Source: Kosakonia sacchari (GTDB lineage: Bacteria; Pseudomonadota; Gammaproteobacteria; Enterobacterales; Enterobacteriaceae). From it: 64,000 nt of DNA. The notes beneath the pieces are model-generated. The model was not told the DNA's origin. It did not search any database and saw nothing but the letters and a program-made list of their open reading frames with translations. The translations under genes and the position numbers were made by a program. The stretch spans positions 665,955 through 729,954 of the forward strand of contig FOAY01000001.1 in NCBI GenBank assembly GCA_900109485.1, in the 5' to 3' direction. Below are positions 9,701-18,477 of this stretch, piece by piece. The stretch's first letter is position 1. Each line of letters opens with the position of its first letter.

Positions 9701-9986
9701 TGAAGCCGGACCTGAAGCCATTATGCCTTTGACCCGCGCTTCAGATGGTTCTCTGGGTGTACGGGCGGTTGGCTCCGGGGTGAACAGCGCCGCGCCTTCC
9801 GGCGGTGCGCCGCAGGTAAACATTCACATCGACAGCAACGGCAACACGAACACAAGTGGTACCAGTGGTTATGAGAATTTCGCGCGTGATATTGGTACCT
9901 ATGTTGATCAGCGTTACCGCGAGCTGCAACGGCGTGATTTGTCTCCGGGTGGTTCAATCTGGAATCTGGCTAAAGGGGGCCGCTGA
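6702..9986 (+). CDS. Tail tape measure protein
   Basis: 1094 residues, the longest gene in the prophage. The N-terminus (SRMGADYYKTMENG, then about residues 80-270 with SGVLRGEEFNAIMESGGRLAK) matches the tape-measure N-terminal family. The middle is long, Ala/Gln/Lys-rich and predicted coiled coil (about residues 330-440 and 560-830). Hydrophobic/Gly-rich stretches near 410-430 and 910-935 resemble the membrane-active parts of lambda H. Its length should set tail length. The end overlaps the M gene start (TGATGG). Confidence 0.93.
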   Translation: MATLRELIIKISANSSSFQSEIARASRMGADYYKTMENGGKKAAATTRDTQRSIAALNGELASIKATATGVAGAFAGAFATGQLVHYADTWNQLSGRLRLASTGADDFATSQRTLMDISQRTGTSFEANANLYSRIAASLRDAGYASADVAKVTETVATSLKLSGASTEEASSVITQLSQALGSGVLRGEEFNAIMESGGRLAKLLADGLGTTVGGLRNMANNGELTTEKIMPLLTNVGLLRKEFDTLPASISGSAQKVENAFMAWVGGANNAVGASSTLSGILDGLAKNIDTVANTAGALVGIGLARFFGNMVGSVASATTEIARNTAAEVALAQAQVRGAQVSVAAARQAVYRAQQAKAAAVSIEAQIVAERNLIAAQSGLNNAISARSSAVNNLTNSASLMSRLGSGVLGILGGWPGLIIGAGAAMYGLYEHTQQVHKEAVAFADNLDDINSKLQKMSVAGLRSTAVDASASLAAQKKDLADLDEQIRKVKDSQSALTTIQESYNKSPRMTYLNTFMDQADITAKNIELTGQLNKLEYEREQAASKVEATQKLVNQASDLATQKAVEQAGAVSILKGAYDLLNRSMSATAGATPPQYAGPVVSTASATPQQQTALEKSRRDSVLASMDGLEKLHQQYVYEAEDLKLTGALYTTYIYNKDQAAKKDAAAAQAKKDATAATNAQNKAEREAAAQAEQYSRKLADLSVAIEVQKVRATEGEQAAELYAAANQTGAKWTDEQRKAIQAQSAELARLTQLADDHVKKVREQADALKDLTEAARKFNDDAALTTETAGMSDRQRQRFDETQQIDRVFANTDGGAAAVAARTAALDALDKKYKAIAASEADWRNGVSKGYNNWFDEMTDIAGTVSDGVKSSLDGAFSNVTSMLEGNKVSWKSWGISVLQIIEKVALQMAVVSAMGSSSSSSGLLGSLVGGVASFFGGSAASTASSGTAIQSAAANFQFNALGGVYDSPSLSAYSNGVYNSPQLFAFAQGAGVFAEAGPEAIMPLTRASDGSLGVRAVGSGVNSAAPSGGAPQVNIHIDSNGNTNTSGTSGYENFARDIGTYVDQRYRELQRRDLSPGGSIWNLAKGGR

Positions 9987-10324
9987 TGGCTATTGAGGAA
10001 TTTACCTGGTGCGCCCGTATCAACGCTGAAGAGGAAGTCAACTTTCGTACCCGTTCCGCGCAGTTCGGTGATGGTTACCAGCAGGTTTCCGGAGATGGCT
10101 TAAACCCACGGTCACAAAAATGGACCGTGGAATTTACCGGAGCTGAAGACTATATCGCCGATATAAAAGCATTTCTGGATCGCCATGCCGGGACAAAATC
10201 TTTTTCATGGCGACCACCGCTGGAGCCCCTCGGCTTATTCCGCTGTAACTCCTATAAGCCGACGGCGCTCGGTGCCGGAAAATACAACCTCTCTGCAACT
10301 TTTGAACAGGCATTTGCACCATGA
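9986..10324 (+). CDS. M: Minor tail protein M (tail tip hub)
   Basis: 112 residues, matching lambda M in length and motif: VNFRTRSAQFGDGYQQ, a TVEFTGAEDYIADIKAFLDRHAGTKSF-type core (split) and WRPPLEPLGLFRC. It forms part of the distal tail tip together with L, K, I and J. Overlaps the tape measure stop and the L start (ATGA), an operon with tight coupling. Confidence 0.93.
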   Translation: MAIEEFTWCARINAEEEVNFRTRSAQFGDGYQQVSGDGLNPRSQKWTVEFTGAEDYIADIKAFLDRHAGTKSFSWRPPLEPLGLFRCNSYKPTALGAGKYNLSATFEQAFAP

Positions 10325-11079
10325 GTTTAAACAGCGACTATCAAAAACTGGAGCCGGGCAACGCTATCCGTCTTATCGAGGTTGATGGTTCGGCCTTCGG
10401 TGTGGGTGATGTTCTGCGCTTCCACAGCCACAACATACCCCATTCCGAGGCGGAAATTAACGCGGCGGGTGGTGATGAAACCCTGCTGCCGGCGAAATCC
10501 ATCTGGTGGCAGGGTAACGAGTACAAAGCCTGGCCGTATGAACTGGACGGGATTGAAGCATCAACCAGTGGCAGCAGCGCATCACCGAAGCTGTCTGTTG
10601 CTAACCTCGATGCATCGATCACCGCGCTTTGCCTTGCCTACGATGACATGCTGCAGGCGAAAGTCACCATCCACGACACGCTGGCGCAGTACCTCGACGC
10701 GCAGAACTTTGCAGAGGGAAATCCGACAGCCGATCCGTTGCAGGACAAAATGCAGGTCTGGTACATCGATGCGAAAAGCAGCGAAACAAACGAGGTCGTG
10801 GAGTTCACGCTTTCCAGCCCGATGGATTTGCAGGGATTGATGATCCCGACGCGCCAGCTTCATTCGCTCTGTACCTGGTGCATTCGCGGGCAGTACCGTT
10901 CCGGTAACGGCTGTGATTACGCCGGGACGCGCTATTTCGATAAACATGGCAATTCTGTTAGCGATCCTTCTCTCGATGAGTGCAGCGGATTGCTGGACAG
11001 TGGATGTAAACCCCGTTTCGGTGAAAATAATGAGCTTCCCTTTGGTGGTTTCCCCGGCACATCGCTGATCCGGAGCTGA
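10321..11079 (+). CDS. L: Minor tail protein L
   Basis: 252 residues. The C-terminal half has the Cys-containing cluster of lambda L (LCTWCIRGQYRSGNGCDY and DECSGLLDSGCKPRFG), which in lambda binds an iron-sulphur cluster in the tail tip. The ending NELPFGGFPG is highly typical. Encoded directly after M and before K, as in lambda. Confidence 0.93.
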   Translation: MSLNSDYQKLEPGNAIRLIEVDGSAFGVGDVLRFHSHNIPHSEAEINAAGGDETLLPAKSIWWQGNEYKAWPYELDGIEASTSGSSASPKLSVANLDASITALCLAYDDMLQAKVTIHDTLAQYLDAQNFAEGNPTADPLQDKMQVWYIDAKSSETNEVVEFTLSSPMDLQGLMIPTRQLHSLCTWCIRGQYRSGNGCDYAGTRYFDKHGNSVSDPSLDECSGLLDSGCKPRFGENNELPFGGFPGTSLIRS

Positions 11080-11080
11080 T

Positions 11081-11791
11081 ATGCAGCAGAAAATCATTAA
11101 TGCCATTATGGCGCATGCCGCCGCCGAATATCCCCGCGAGTGCTGCGGTCTGGTGGTGCAGAAAAGCCGGGTGGCGCGCTATTTTCCGTGCCGCAATATA
11201 GCGGAGAAGCCAGAGGACAATTTTGTCCTCAGCCCGGAGGACTATGCTGCAGCAGAAGACCGGGGCACGGTAACGGCGATCGTCCACAGTCATCCCGATG
11301 CAACCACCCAGCCCAGCGAGGCCGACAAGGCGCAATGTGATCTGAGTGCGCTCCCGTGGCACATCGTAAGCTGGCCCGAGGGCGATTTCCGTACCATCCT
11401 GCCGCGCGGCGAACTTCCGCTGCTGGAGCGCCCGTTTGTGCTCGGCGTTTACGACTGCTGGGGGCTGGTGATGAGCTGGTTCCGGCAGACGCACGGTATT
11501 GAACTGCCTGATTACCGGGTCGATTATCCGTGGTGGGAAGACCAGTATCCCGATAATTTATACCAGGACAACTGGTACGAATGCGGATTCCGGGAGGTGA
11601 CTGGCGCGCCAGCCCCTGGCGACGTGCTGATCATGCAGGTGCAGGCCAGTAAGTGGAACCATGCCGCGATCCTGCTGGAAGGCAACATGATGCTGCACCA
11701 TCTGTACGGACGACTGAGTAATCGTGAACCGTGGGGCGGTTACTGGCGGGAAAGAACGATGAAAATTCTGCGGTATAAAGACCTTTTATAG
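11081..11791 (+). CDS. K: Tail assembly protein K (JAMM + NlpC/P60 peptidase)
   Basis: 236 residues with two enzyme domains. The N-terminal MPN/JAMM part has HSHPDATTQPSEAD (His69, His71, Ser79, Asp82), an intact zinc-protease motif. The C-terminal NlpC/P60 part has YDCWGLV (Cys126) and WNHAAIL (His). Lambda K acts in tail tip assembly and may cut peptidoglycan during DNA entry. Only one base separates it from L. Confidence 0.93.
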   Translation: MQQKIINAIMAHAAAEYPRECCGLVVQKSRVARYFPCRNIAEKPEDNFVLSPEDYAAAEDRGTVTAIVHSHPDATTQPSEADKAQCDLSALPWHIVSWPEGDFRTILPRGELPLLERPFVLGVYDCWGLVMSWFRQTHGIELPDYRVDYPWWEDQYPDNLYQDNWYECGFREVTGAPAPGDVLIMQVQASKWNHAAILLEGNMMLHHLYGRLSNREPWGGYWRERTMKILRYKDLL

Positions 11792-11803
11792 CAGGGGTGA
11801 ATC

Positions 11804-12403
11804 ATGCAGGAAATAATGACCAGAATCGAACTGGGCGGCATCCTCGGCAAGACATTTGGTAAGGTGCATCATCGCTTAATAAGCACCACCCATGAAGCAA
11901 CCCGCGCGCTGGCTGCCACGGTAAAAGGCTTTGAGCAGTTTATGATCTCCAGTAAGCGCCGTGGCCTGACGTATGCTGTTTTTCGCGGCAAGAAAAATAT
12001 CGGTGTTGATGATCTCGGCTTCCCTGTTTCTGGTGAGGTTATCAGAATTGTTCCGGTGGTAATGGGGAGCAAAAAATCCGGGCTTCTGCAAACTATTCTC
12101 GGGGCGGTACTGGTCGTTGTTGGCGTAGTAGTTACTGGCTTAAGTTGGGGCATGGCTGCGCCTGTAGGTGGTGCTTTAATCAGCTCGGGTATTGGCTTGA
12201 TGGCTGGTGGCATTATACAGATGCTTTCCCCACAGACCGCCGGACTGGCCAGCAAACAGGATTCCGATAACAGGGCATCTTACGCATTTGGCGGCGTGAC
12301 GAATACCGCTGCCCAGGGTTACCCGGTACCGCTTCTTTACGGTAAACGCCGTATCGGCGGTGCGATTATTTCCGCCGGTATTTACGTCGAAGATCAGCAA
12401 TAA
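11804..12403 (+). CDS. I: Tail assembly protein I
   Basis: 199 residues, with a hydrophobic Gly/Val-rich double segment at about 95-150 and the C-terminal YPVPLLYGKRRIGGAIISAGIY motif typical of lambda I. Lambda I is required for tip assembly but absent from the virion. The ATG at 11804 has GGGGTG seven bases upstream; an alternative start is 11816. Confidence 0.9.
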   Translation: MQEIMTRIELGGILGKTFGKVHHRLISTTHEATRALAATVKGFEQFMISSKRRGLTYAVFRGKKNIGVDDLGFPVSGEVIRIVPVVMGSKKSGLLQTILGAVLVVVGVVVTGLSWGMAAPVGGALISSGIGLMAGGIIQMLSPQTAGLASKQDSDNRASYAFGGVTNTAAQGYPVPLLYGKRRIGGAIISAGIYVEDQQ

Positions 12404-12421
12404 AATTCTCTTCGCTTAATC

Positions 12422-12443
12422 ACCGCCTCCGGGCGGTTTTTTT
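12422..12443 (+). terminator. Terminator-like hairpin between I and J
   Basis: ACCGCCTCCGGGCGGT followed by seven Ts, just upstream of the J start. Confidence 0.6.
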
Positions 12444-12454
12444 ATGGGCGCAAT

Positions 12455-15400
12455 ATGGCAAACACGAAAATTCAGGGGCGCAAAGGCGGCAGCTCCAGTT
12501 CCCGCACGCCCACAGAACAGCCTGACGATCTCCAGTCTGTCGCGAAGGCGAAGATCCTTGTCGCGCTGGGCGAGGGGGAATTTTCCGGACAGCTCACCGG
12601 GCAGAGTATTTTTCTCGACGGCACGCCGCTGCTGAATGCTAACGGCTCATCAAATTTCAGCGGGGTGACGTGGGAGTTTCGTCCGGGTACCCAGGCGCAA
12701 AGTTATATTCAGGGCATTCCCGGTACCGAGAATGAGATCAGCGCCGGTATCGAGATTAAAAGCTCAGTCGCCTGGACACACACCTTTACCAACTCTCAGC
12801 TTTCTGCAGTACGCCTGCGTCTGAAATGGCCGTCACTCTTTAAGCAGGAAGATGATGGCGATCTGGTGGGTAACCAGGTTCAGTACGCGATTGATCTCCA
12901 GGTGGATGGCGGTGCCTTTGTCACGAAAACAAACACCGCTGTCAGCGGGAAAACCACATCAGGCTACGAACGCAGCCACCGTATCGATCTGCCCTCCGGC
13001 GCCACGTCCTGGACTGTGAGGGTAAGAAAAATTACAGCTGATGCCAACAGCGCAAAAATCGGCGACACGATGACACTCCAGAGCTACACGGAAGTTATCG
13101 ACGCCAAACTGCGCTATCCCAATACTGCACTGCTCTATATCGAGTTTGACTCCAGCCAGTTCAACGGCTCCATTCCGCAGATTTCCTGTGAACCGCGCGG
13201 ACGTGTGATCCGCGTGCCGGACAATTACAACCCGGAAACACGCGCCTACACTGGCACATGGTCCGGTGCCTTTAAATGGGCATGGACTGATAACCCGGCA
13301 TGGATTTTTTACGATCTGGTCGTCTCTGACCGTTTCGGCCTGGGAGATCGCCTGACGGCTGAGAACATCGACAAATGGACGCTCTATCAGGTGGCGCAGT
13401 ATTGCGATGCGCCGGTGCCGGATGGTAAAGGCGGTACCGGCACCGAGCCGCGTTATATCTGTAACGTCTATGTTCAGGATCGCAACGATGCCTATACGGT
13501 GTTGCGTGACTTCGCCGCTATCTTCCGGGGGATGACCTACTGGGGCGGCAACCAGATTGTTACCCTGGCGGATATGCCGCGCGATGTCGACTACAGCTAC
13601 ACTAAAGCAAACGTCATCGATGGCCGATTCAGCTACAGCAGCAGCACGACGAAAAGCCGTTATACCAGCGCGCTGGTCTCCTGGTCAGATCCTGATAACA
13701 GCTATGCTGATGCGATGGAGCCTGTTTTTGAGCAGGAGCTTGTCTCCCGCTACAAAGGCTTTAACCAACTTGAGATGACAGCGATCGGCTGTACCCGCCA
13801 GTCAGAAGCGAACCGAAAAGGGCGCTGGGGGATCCTCACCAACAACAAAGACCGGGTGGTTTCTTTCTCCGTGGGGCTGGATGGAATGATCCCACAGCCT
13901 GGCTACATCATCGCGGTAGCCGATGAGAACCTGTCAGGCAAGGTTACCGGCGGACGTATCAGCGCAGTTAACGGCAGGGTAATCACCCTGGACAGAGCGC
14001 CTGATGCGGTTGCCGGTTATCGGCTGTTTCTCAACCTGCCTTCCGGTGCTGCGCAGAGCCGTACCATTCAGGCCGTTAATGGAGAAGTGGTCACGGTAAC
14101 CACTGCCTACAGCGAAACTCCGGAAGCTGAAAGCGTGTGGATTGTGGAATCCGACGAGCTGTATGCGCAGCAGTACCGTGTTGTCAGTGTGACCGATAAT
14201 AATGATGGCACGTTTGCCATCACCGGCGCGGCTCACGATCCGGATAAATATGCCCGTATCGATACCGGGGCGATTATCGACAGCCGCCCCGTCAGCGTCG
14301 TGCCGCCGGGCAGCCAGGCAGCGCCCGATAATATCGCTATCGACAGTTATTCCGTGGTGAACCAGGGGATCAGCGTTCAGACCATGCGCGTTTCATGGAC
14401 GGACACGGCCAATGCGATCGCGTATGAAGCGCAGTGGCGCCGCAATGACGGCAACTGGGTTAACGTGCCGCGCAGCTCCACCACCTCGTTTGAAGTACCG
14501 GGCATTTATGCGGGACGCTATCTGGTGCGAGTGCGCGCCATCAACGCCGCTGAAATCTCCAGTGGCTGGGGATACTCAACCGAAACCACGCTGACAGGGA
14601 AAGAAGGTAACCCGCCGAAGCCGGTTGGTTTTATGGCGACGGGTATTAACTGGGGGATCCGTCTTAACTGGGGATTCCCCGCCAACACCGCTGATACGCT
14701 GAAAACGGAAATTCAGTACACAGCCAACAGCGATTTTTCGGATCCGCTGCTGCTTTCCGATGTCCCTTACCCGTCGGCTGAATACACCCAGCTCGGGCTG
14801 AAAGTCGGGCAGGAATTCTGGTATCGCGCGCAACTGGTCGATAAAACCGGCAACGAATCCGGCTATACCAACTGGATCAGGGGGATGGTAAACGACCAGG
14901 CTTCTGACTACCTGGGGGATGTTACCGGTGATTTCCTCACTTCCGCCGACGGTGACCGGCTGACCAGCGACATTGATACCAATCTGGAAGCCGCACTGCA
15001 AAATGCGCTGGCCAATAACAGCACCGTTGAGCACCAGTGGGCGCAGTACGGAGCAGTGCGGGCGGATATTCTGGTCGTGAAAACGACGATCGCCGAAGTC
15101 GATAATGCGATGGCGGAACTGTCCACCCAGGTGCAGGCGCAGATAGACGATGTTACCGCAACGCTGGAAGACAAGCTCACGGCGGTAGTGGACGCCGATG
15201 GCGCTACGGCTATCTATACGCTGAAGACCGGCGTCCGGATAAATGATGTGATGTATAACGCCGGGATGTCGATCGCCGTGCTGGCGCAGGCAGGGCAGCC
15301 AGTCGTGACGCGCATTGGCTTCAATGCCAATCAGTTCGTACTGATGAGCGGCAGCGGTACCACGCAATATTCGCCCTTCGCGGTGATCAACGGGCAGGTT

Positions 15401-15628
15401 TTTATGTCCAGCGCATTCATTCAGGACGGGACGATTACAAACGCCAAAATAGGTAACTTTATCCAGTCAAATAACTATGTTGCCGGTTCAGCGGGGTGGA
15501 AACTGGATAAGACAGGAACATTTGAAATAAACGGAGTAGCGGGAGGTGGCAGGTTAATCATAACCAATACTTTAATTCAGGTTTATGATAGCAATAATGT
15601 GCTGCGTGTCAGAATGGGGTTATGGTAA
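12455..15628 (+). CDS. J: Tail tip / host specificity protein J
   Basis: 1057 residues. The N-terminal two thirds follow lambda J (ATGEGEFSG-type start here VALGEGEFSGQLTG; DLVVSDRFGLG; RNDAYTVLRDFAAIFRGMTYW). Fibronectin-III-like modules lie at about residues 620-830, and the end carries the DUF1983-type region (VQAQIDDVTATLEDKL...) before a unique ~90-residue tip. In lambda the C-terminus binds the outer membrane receptor, so the divergent low-GC end here (after about 15450) is the probable receptor-binding part. Confidence 0.94.
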   Translation: MANTKIQGRKGGSSSSRTPTEQPDDLQSVAKAKILVALGEGEFSGQLTGQSIFLDGTPLLNANGSSNFSGVTWEFRPGTQAQSYIQGIPGTENEISAGIEIKSSVAWTHTFTNSQLSAVRLRLKWPSLFKQEDDGDLVGNQVQYAIDLQVDGGAFVTKTNTAVSGKTTSGYERSHRIDLPSGATSWTVRVRKITADANSAKIGDTMTLQSYTEVIDAKLRYPNTALLYIEFDSSQFNGSIPQISCEPRGRVIRVPDNYNPETRAYTGTWSGAFKWAWTDNPAWIFYDLVVSDRFGLGDRLTAENIDKWTLYQVAQYCDAPVPDGKGGTGTEPRYICNVYVQDRNDAYTVLRDFAAIFRGMTYWGGNQIVTLADMPRDVDYSYTKANVIDGRFSYSSSTTKSRYTSALVSWSDPDNSYADAMEPVFEQELVSRYKGFNQLEMTAIGCTRQSEANRKGRWGILTNNKDRVVSFSVGLDGMIPQPGYIIAVADENLSGKVTGGRISAVNGRVITLDRAPDAVAGYRLFLNLPSGAAQSRTIQAVNGEVVTVTTAYSETPEAESVWIVESDELYAQQYRVVSVTDNNDGTFAITGAAHDPDKYARIDTGAIIDSRPVSVVPPGSQAAPDNIAIDSYSVVNQGISVQTMRVSWTDTANAIAYEAQWRRNDGNWVNVPRSSTTSFEVPGIYAGRYLVRVRAINAAEISSGWGYSTETTLTGKEGNPPKPVGFMATGINWGIRLNWGFPANTADTLKTEIQYTANSDFSDPLLLSDVPYPSAEYTQLGLKVGQEFWYRAQLVDKTGNESGYTNWIRGMVNDQASDYLGDVTGDFLTSADGDRLTSDIDTNLEAALQNALANNSTVEHQWAQYGAVRADILVVKTTIAEVDNAMAELSTQVQAQIDDVTATLEDKLTAVVDADGATAIYTLKTGVRINDVMYNAGMSIAVLAQAGQPVVTRIGFNANQFVLMSGSGTTQYSPFAVINGQVFMSSAFIQDGTITNAKIGNFIQSNNYVAGSAGWKLDKTGTFEINGVAGGGRLIITNTLIQVYDSNNVLRVRMGLW

Positions 15629-15930
15629 TGGCTCAGGGTTTACAGTGCTGGGACGGCTTAGGACGTCTCGTTGTTGATCTATCTGATTACAACCTACGAT
15701 TTATTGGAACAGCCAGCATCACGTTTTCTCCCGGACAGACTACTAAAAATATGTCTTATGCCGCATGTTCAGCGGATGGAACAATAGTCGTAATAACAGG
15801 ATCATCAATGAATACTCCAAATGAGTATTTTTGTCGCGCTTATAATGGAGGTTTTAATGCATTTTTCTTCCCGGTAAATGGATTAAACATTTCTCATTCA
15901 ATAAACGTGGAGATCTATAATTTTCAATGA
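15628..15930 (+). CDS. Small unknown protein downstream of J (tail-tip associated?)
   Basis: 100 residues from the ATG that overlaps the J stop (TAATG); GGGG lies eight bases before it. An in-frame ATG at 15622 is too close to that ribosome site. The protein starts MAQGLQCWDGLGRLVVD and is beta-rich with many aromatic and Gly residues. The opening resembles that of the next gene (short 'QGL.CWDGLGRLVVDLSDYN' versus 'GFEAYNSDGKLMVDSSNR'), so the two may be related tip decorations. I do not recognise a defined family. Lower GC than the J body. Confidence 0.7.
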   Translation: MAQGLQCWDGLGRLVVDLSDYNLRFIGTASITFSPGQTTKNMSYAACSADGTIVVITGSSMNTPNEYFCRAYNGGFNAFFFPVNGLNISHSINVEIYNFQ

Positions 15931-16571
15931 GCGGATTCGAAGCTTATAATAGTGACGGAAAATTGATGGTTGATTCATCTAACCGCACTACATCTATTTA
16001 CGATCTACGCAATACAGGATCAGTAACAGACAAGGGAACGATAATTGTTCCGAGCGCTTTTGGTAATGGTACAACGCTTGGCTATCTTAACTCTCAGTTC
16101 TGGAATGACGGAAGTTCATTAAGGTGGATGCAAATGAACTCTGGTCGGTACGGTATGCCCGGCGCTGACTTTTTTGAAGATAATGCAGGAAGAGTTATGC
16201 GAACAAGAAGGAATGTAGCAATAGAGAGTGGGTATCTCGATGTTTTTAATGCTACAGGATCTCTTGTGTGGTCAGCAGTTACAGCATCAAAAGCACCGAG
16301 GATTATCGATTTTTTAGATATCCCTGCTGGATATGATTTAACGAATAATACTTTTGTTAAAGCCGTATCATTTTCCCCATGGATACTTATAAATTCTTGC
16401 CCCGGCAATGTGACATATGACGGTGAAACGACAGGCTATTCAGGATTAATGATAAAGTGGGATGGCGCTAACCTTCTTGCAAGGTATGTATCACAATTAC
16501 AAAAAACATGGGCGCAGACCTTCCAGAGCACAGGCCTGCGGATACCATTAGCTGTTTTTACTGGCTACTAA
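15927..16571 (+). CDS. Unknown phage tail-associated protein (DUF6453-like)
   Basis: 214 residues, coupled to the previous gene by an ATGA overlap. The N-terminus MSGFEAYNSDGKLMVDS resembles a family of proteins encoded just after J in enterobacterial siphophages (from memory DUF6453; not verified). It is beta-rich with no signal peptide or transmembrane segment. Position and low GC suggest a host-range determinant or accessory protein of the tail tip. Confidence 0.65.
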   Translation: MSGFEAYNSDGKLMVDSSNRTTSIYDLRNTGSVTDKGTIIVPSAFGNGTTLGYLNSQFWNDGSSLRWMQMNSGRYGMPGADFFEDNAGRVMRTRRNVAIESGYLDVFNATGSLVWSAVTASKAPRIIDFLDIPAGYDLTNNTFVKAVSFSPWILINSCPGNVTYDGETTGYSGLMIKWDGANLLARYVSQLQKTWAQTFQSTGLRIPLAVFTGY

Positions 16572-16894
16572 CCTGCAAAGCGCCTGTTTGGTTGAGTGGA
16601 TAATATATCCTGTTGCGGTCCACGAATAGGATCAAATAAATATGTGATATACATCACACCTTTTTTATTATAACAGATGCTTCTAACCCTATTTTTAATA
16701 TGCCTTGAAAAGATGCCATCACTTGTATCTGAAATAATTTCAACTTGCTTTATATCGCAATCGATTTTTGTTTCTACTTTACCGCCTAAAGATATCCTTG
16801 CCGCATCTGTTGGATAGTCCATAACATAGTTATAAGTTCCGGATGAGCAGGCAGATAACATCATTATGAAAACAATGCTGTGTATTTTTTTCAT
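16568..16894 (-). CDS. Small lipoprotein, candidate lysogenic-conversion (exclusion) gene
   Basis: 108 residues on the strand opposite to the tail operon. The N-terminus is a lipoprotein signal: MKK, a hydrophobic stretch, then LSAC lipobox (Cys16), followed by SSGTYNY, so an outer or inner membrane lipoprotein is expected. The sequence is AT-rich and the stop overlaps the end of the upstream tail gene by four bases. Opposite-strand lipoproteins in this position are known in N15/phi80-type phages (Cor, blocks FhuA) and T5 (Llp), which prevent superinfection. I see no residue-level match to Cor, so the role is inference. Confidence 0.65.
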   Translation of the reverse strand: MKKIHSIVFIMMLSACSSGTYNYVMDYPTDAARISLGGKVETKIDCDIKQVEIISDTSDGIFSRHIKNRVRSICYNKKGVMYITYLFDPIRGPQQDILSTQPNRRFAG

Positions 16895-16948
16895 GGTGTC
16901 TTTTTAAATTTTCTCGTAAGGATTTCATTTCATCACACTGGAGTAAAT

Positions 16949-18364
16949 ATGTCAGCAGGAACTTTAACCCTAACCAATAATTCTGCCTCGGTGGGTGGAA
17001 GTGGAACAGCATTTGCTACAGACCTGACCGCCGGTGATTTTATTGTCGCCACAGTCGGCGGTATCACTTACACGCTACCTGTCAAATCAGTAGAGAGCGC
17101 AACATCCCTGACGCTCATCAGCAACTATCCCGGACCAACACAGTCGGGGGTGGCATGGTCAGCCGTTCCGCGTGCCGCGCAGAACCAGATTACTGCTGCG
17201 CTGGTGGCGCAAACCACAGAGGCGCTGCGCGGATTAAACAGTGACAAACAGAACTGGCAGGCCGTATTCAGTGACAGCGGAGATATCACCGTAATCCTTC
17301 CGGATGGTTCCAGCTTCACCGGCCCGAGTTGGAAGAAAATCAGTGATCTCCTGGCTGATATTGATCCAGCTGGGTTGCAGCAGATTGCAGATCAGGTTTC
17401 GGCAGATGCTCAGCAGGTAGCAACAGATCGGCAGGATGTTGACACTAAGGCGAGTCAGGTTTCAGGCGATGCTGCTACTGCAAGCCAGGCGGCCACAAAT
17501 GCAGCTGCTGCAAACACAACGGCACAGCAGGCCAAAACGGATGCGGTGGCGGCCAACACAGCAGCACAGCAGGCCAAAACGGATGCACAGGCAGCAGCCG
17601 CCAGCGTTAACGCGGACAATCTTCTTCAAAAGGCCAACAACCTGAATGACCTGGCTGATAAATCAGCGTCATGGACTAACCTTCTTACTGCCAGAACAGC
17701 AATTACCGCGCGAGCCGATTTGGGGCTAGGAAATGTGGCCATACTCAATACTGATTTCGGGTTTAACGGTAATGTCATGTTACAGGGTCAATACGGACTT
17801 GGAACAATACCAAGTAATACCGGACAGACGGTAATACCGTTATTAATGTCTGGCCTCTATGGTGAGTCAAGTGCCGCTGGATGGAAGCCACAGTCAGCCG
17901 GGAGCGGTGTTATTACAGGATATGATGCAACTAGACGTCAGATGTATTTCATCTCCGCTAATGGTACAGGGTTTTACATCAGAAGTATTTCTGAAGGTGC
18001 CTATAACGCATCCGCCTCAACATATCCCTGGACACAGATGCAGGCTGTAGGTACATCAGATATTAACCTTAAGAACGTCCTTGGCGATCTCGATGTTAAT
18101 GAGGCGCTGGCGAATATCAACGCCATGGAGTTTAAGCGCTTTACCTATAAAGATGATGAATCAGCAGCGGAACGCCGCGGGGTTATTGCTCAACAAGTCG
18201 AGAATATCGATCCTCAATACGTTCACTCGGCTGATGGCGTGGGGAAAATGACTCTCGATCTTAACCCGTTGTTGATGGATGCACTGGCCGCCATCAAGGC
18301 TCTGAGTGCAAAAGTTGATGCGCTTAATGCTGAGATTGCCGGGTTGAAAGGTGCTGGCTCCTGA
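16949..18364 (+). CDS. Side tail fibre with S74 intramolecular chaperone
   Basis: 471 residues from the ATG at 16949 (GGAG five bases upstream); a longer frame begins at 16880 but has no ribosome site. The N-terminal ~150 residues resemble the lambda Stf/tail-fibre attachment region. Residues about 150-240 are an Ala/Gln/Thr-rich trimeric coiled coil with two copies of AQQAKTDA. The C-terminus is a Peptidase_S74 chaperone (TSDINLKNVLG, then GVIAQQVE, DLNPLLMDALAAIKAL), which folds the trimer and self-cleaves at the Ser of the SD pair. It likely contacts the cell surface. Confidence 0.88.
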   Translation: MSAGTLTLTNNSASVGGSGTAFATDLTAGDFIVATVGGITYTLPVKSVESATSLTLISNYPGPTQSGVAWSAVPRAAQNQITAALVAQTTEALRGLNSDKQNWQAVFSDSGDITVILPDGSSFTGPSWKKISDLLADIDPAGLQQIADQVSADAQQVATDRQDVDTKASQVSGDAATASQAATNAAAANTTAQQAKTDAVAANTAAQQAKTDAQAAAASVNADNLLQKANNLNDLADKSASWTNLLTARTAITARADLGLGNVAILNTDFGFNGNVMLQGQYGLGTIPSNTGQTVIPLLMSGLYGESSAAGWKPQSAGSGVITGYDATRRQMYFISANGTGFYIRSISEGAYNASASTYPWTQMQAVGTSDINLKNVLGDLDVNEALANINAMEFKRFTYKDDESAAERRGVIAQQVENIDPQYVHSADGVGKMTLDLNPLLMDALAAIKALSAKVDALNAEIAGLKGAGS

Positions 18365-18477
18365 AAATCTGGCATGAAAAATATTTCCTCTACCTAACTG
18401 TTTATTGCCAAAAGAAAACCAGTCTTTTACCGGCTCCCGACAACCGAAGCGGTATTGATCTGCGCCTCAAAAATAAC

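Noticed and set aside
16880..16948. Extended N-terminus for the side fibre from ATG 16880
   Set aside because: No ribosome site, overlaps the lipoprotein start on the other strand, and the added residues are hydrophobic and unlike fibre N-termini.
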